Shown here in pieces: positions 14,001 through 14,015 of a stretch of DNA of 14,015 nucleotides. Both the position numbers and the translations under genes were made by a program. This DNA comes from GWF2-33-9 sp964405755 (GTDB lineage Bacteria > Bacteroidota > Ignavibacteria > Kapaibacteriales > UBA2268): the NCBI GenBank assembly GCA_964405755.1, contig CAYOPF010000079.1, forward strand, positions 1 through 14,015. Reading direction: 5' to 3'. How positions within the stretch are numbered: position 1 is the stretch's first letter; each line of letters opens with the position of its first letter. Under the pieces are notes generated by a model. The model did no database searches and was not told the DNA's origin. It saw only the letters and a program-made list of their open reading frames with translations.

Positions 14001-14015
14001 CTCGGTTTTCATCTG

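Overview
The window looks like chromosomal DNA of a Gram-negative, AT-rich bacterium of the Bacteroidota / Chlorobiota / Ignavibacteriota kind. The pointers are Bacteroidota-style promoter boxes (TTTG or TTG, about 17-18 bases, then TAATTTTG) ahead of the decarboxylase operon and the tRNAs, apolipoprotein N-acyltransferase together with an outer-membrane beta-barrel (two membranes), a ClpC-type unfoldase, and a sodium-pumping decarboxylase operon. The phylum is inferred, not proven. No insertion sequence, phage gene, CRISPR array or other sign of recent transfer was seen, so most of the window reads as core genome.

Layout. (1) Positions 1-5914, minus strand: a tight run clpC > flavodiiron protein (fprA) > FemAB/GNAT-like acyltransferase > GT-B glycosyltransferase, with gaps of 6-9 bases and perhaps another gene running off the left edge. 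It combines protein quality control, O2/NO detoxification and envelope or polysaccharide synthesis. (2) Positions 6048-7742, plus strand, divergent from clpC: lnt, the last step of lipoprotein maturation. (3) Positions 7743-7991: convergent intergenic region with two inverted repeats, one a plausible terminator for the operon on the minus strand. (4) Positions 7992-11657, minus strand: mmdA > 53-residue ORF > mmdD (OadG type) > mmdC (biotin carrier) > mmdB, a complete sodium-translocating (methylmalonyl-CoA type) decarboxylase. MmdA moves the carboxyl group from the acyl-CoA to biotin on MmdC. MmdB decarboxylates carboxybiotin and exports Na+, and MmdD tethers the complex. (5) Positions 11862-13735, plus strand: a 96-residue protein resembling the polyhydroxyalkanoate-granule family, a small outer-membrane beta-barrel, and a YbbR/CdaR-like protein that starts at TTG inside the barrel gene. 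(6) Positions 13827-14000: tRNA-Tyr(GTA) and tRNA-Gly(TCC), an order that often precedes tRNA-Thr and tuf.

The most notable points are the 53-residue ORF inside the mmd operon, which resembles only the N-terminal end of the biotin carrier; the repeated fusion of stop codon and Shine-Dalgarno (TAGGAG) at three junctions of that operon; the TTG-started 29-base overlap before the YbbR-like gene; and an apparent G-G mismatch in the acceptor stem of tRNA-Gly. No wholly new system could be demonstrated.
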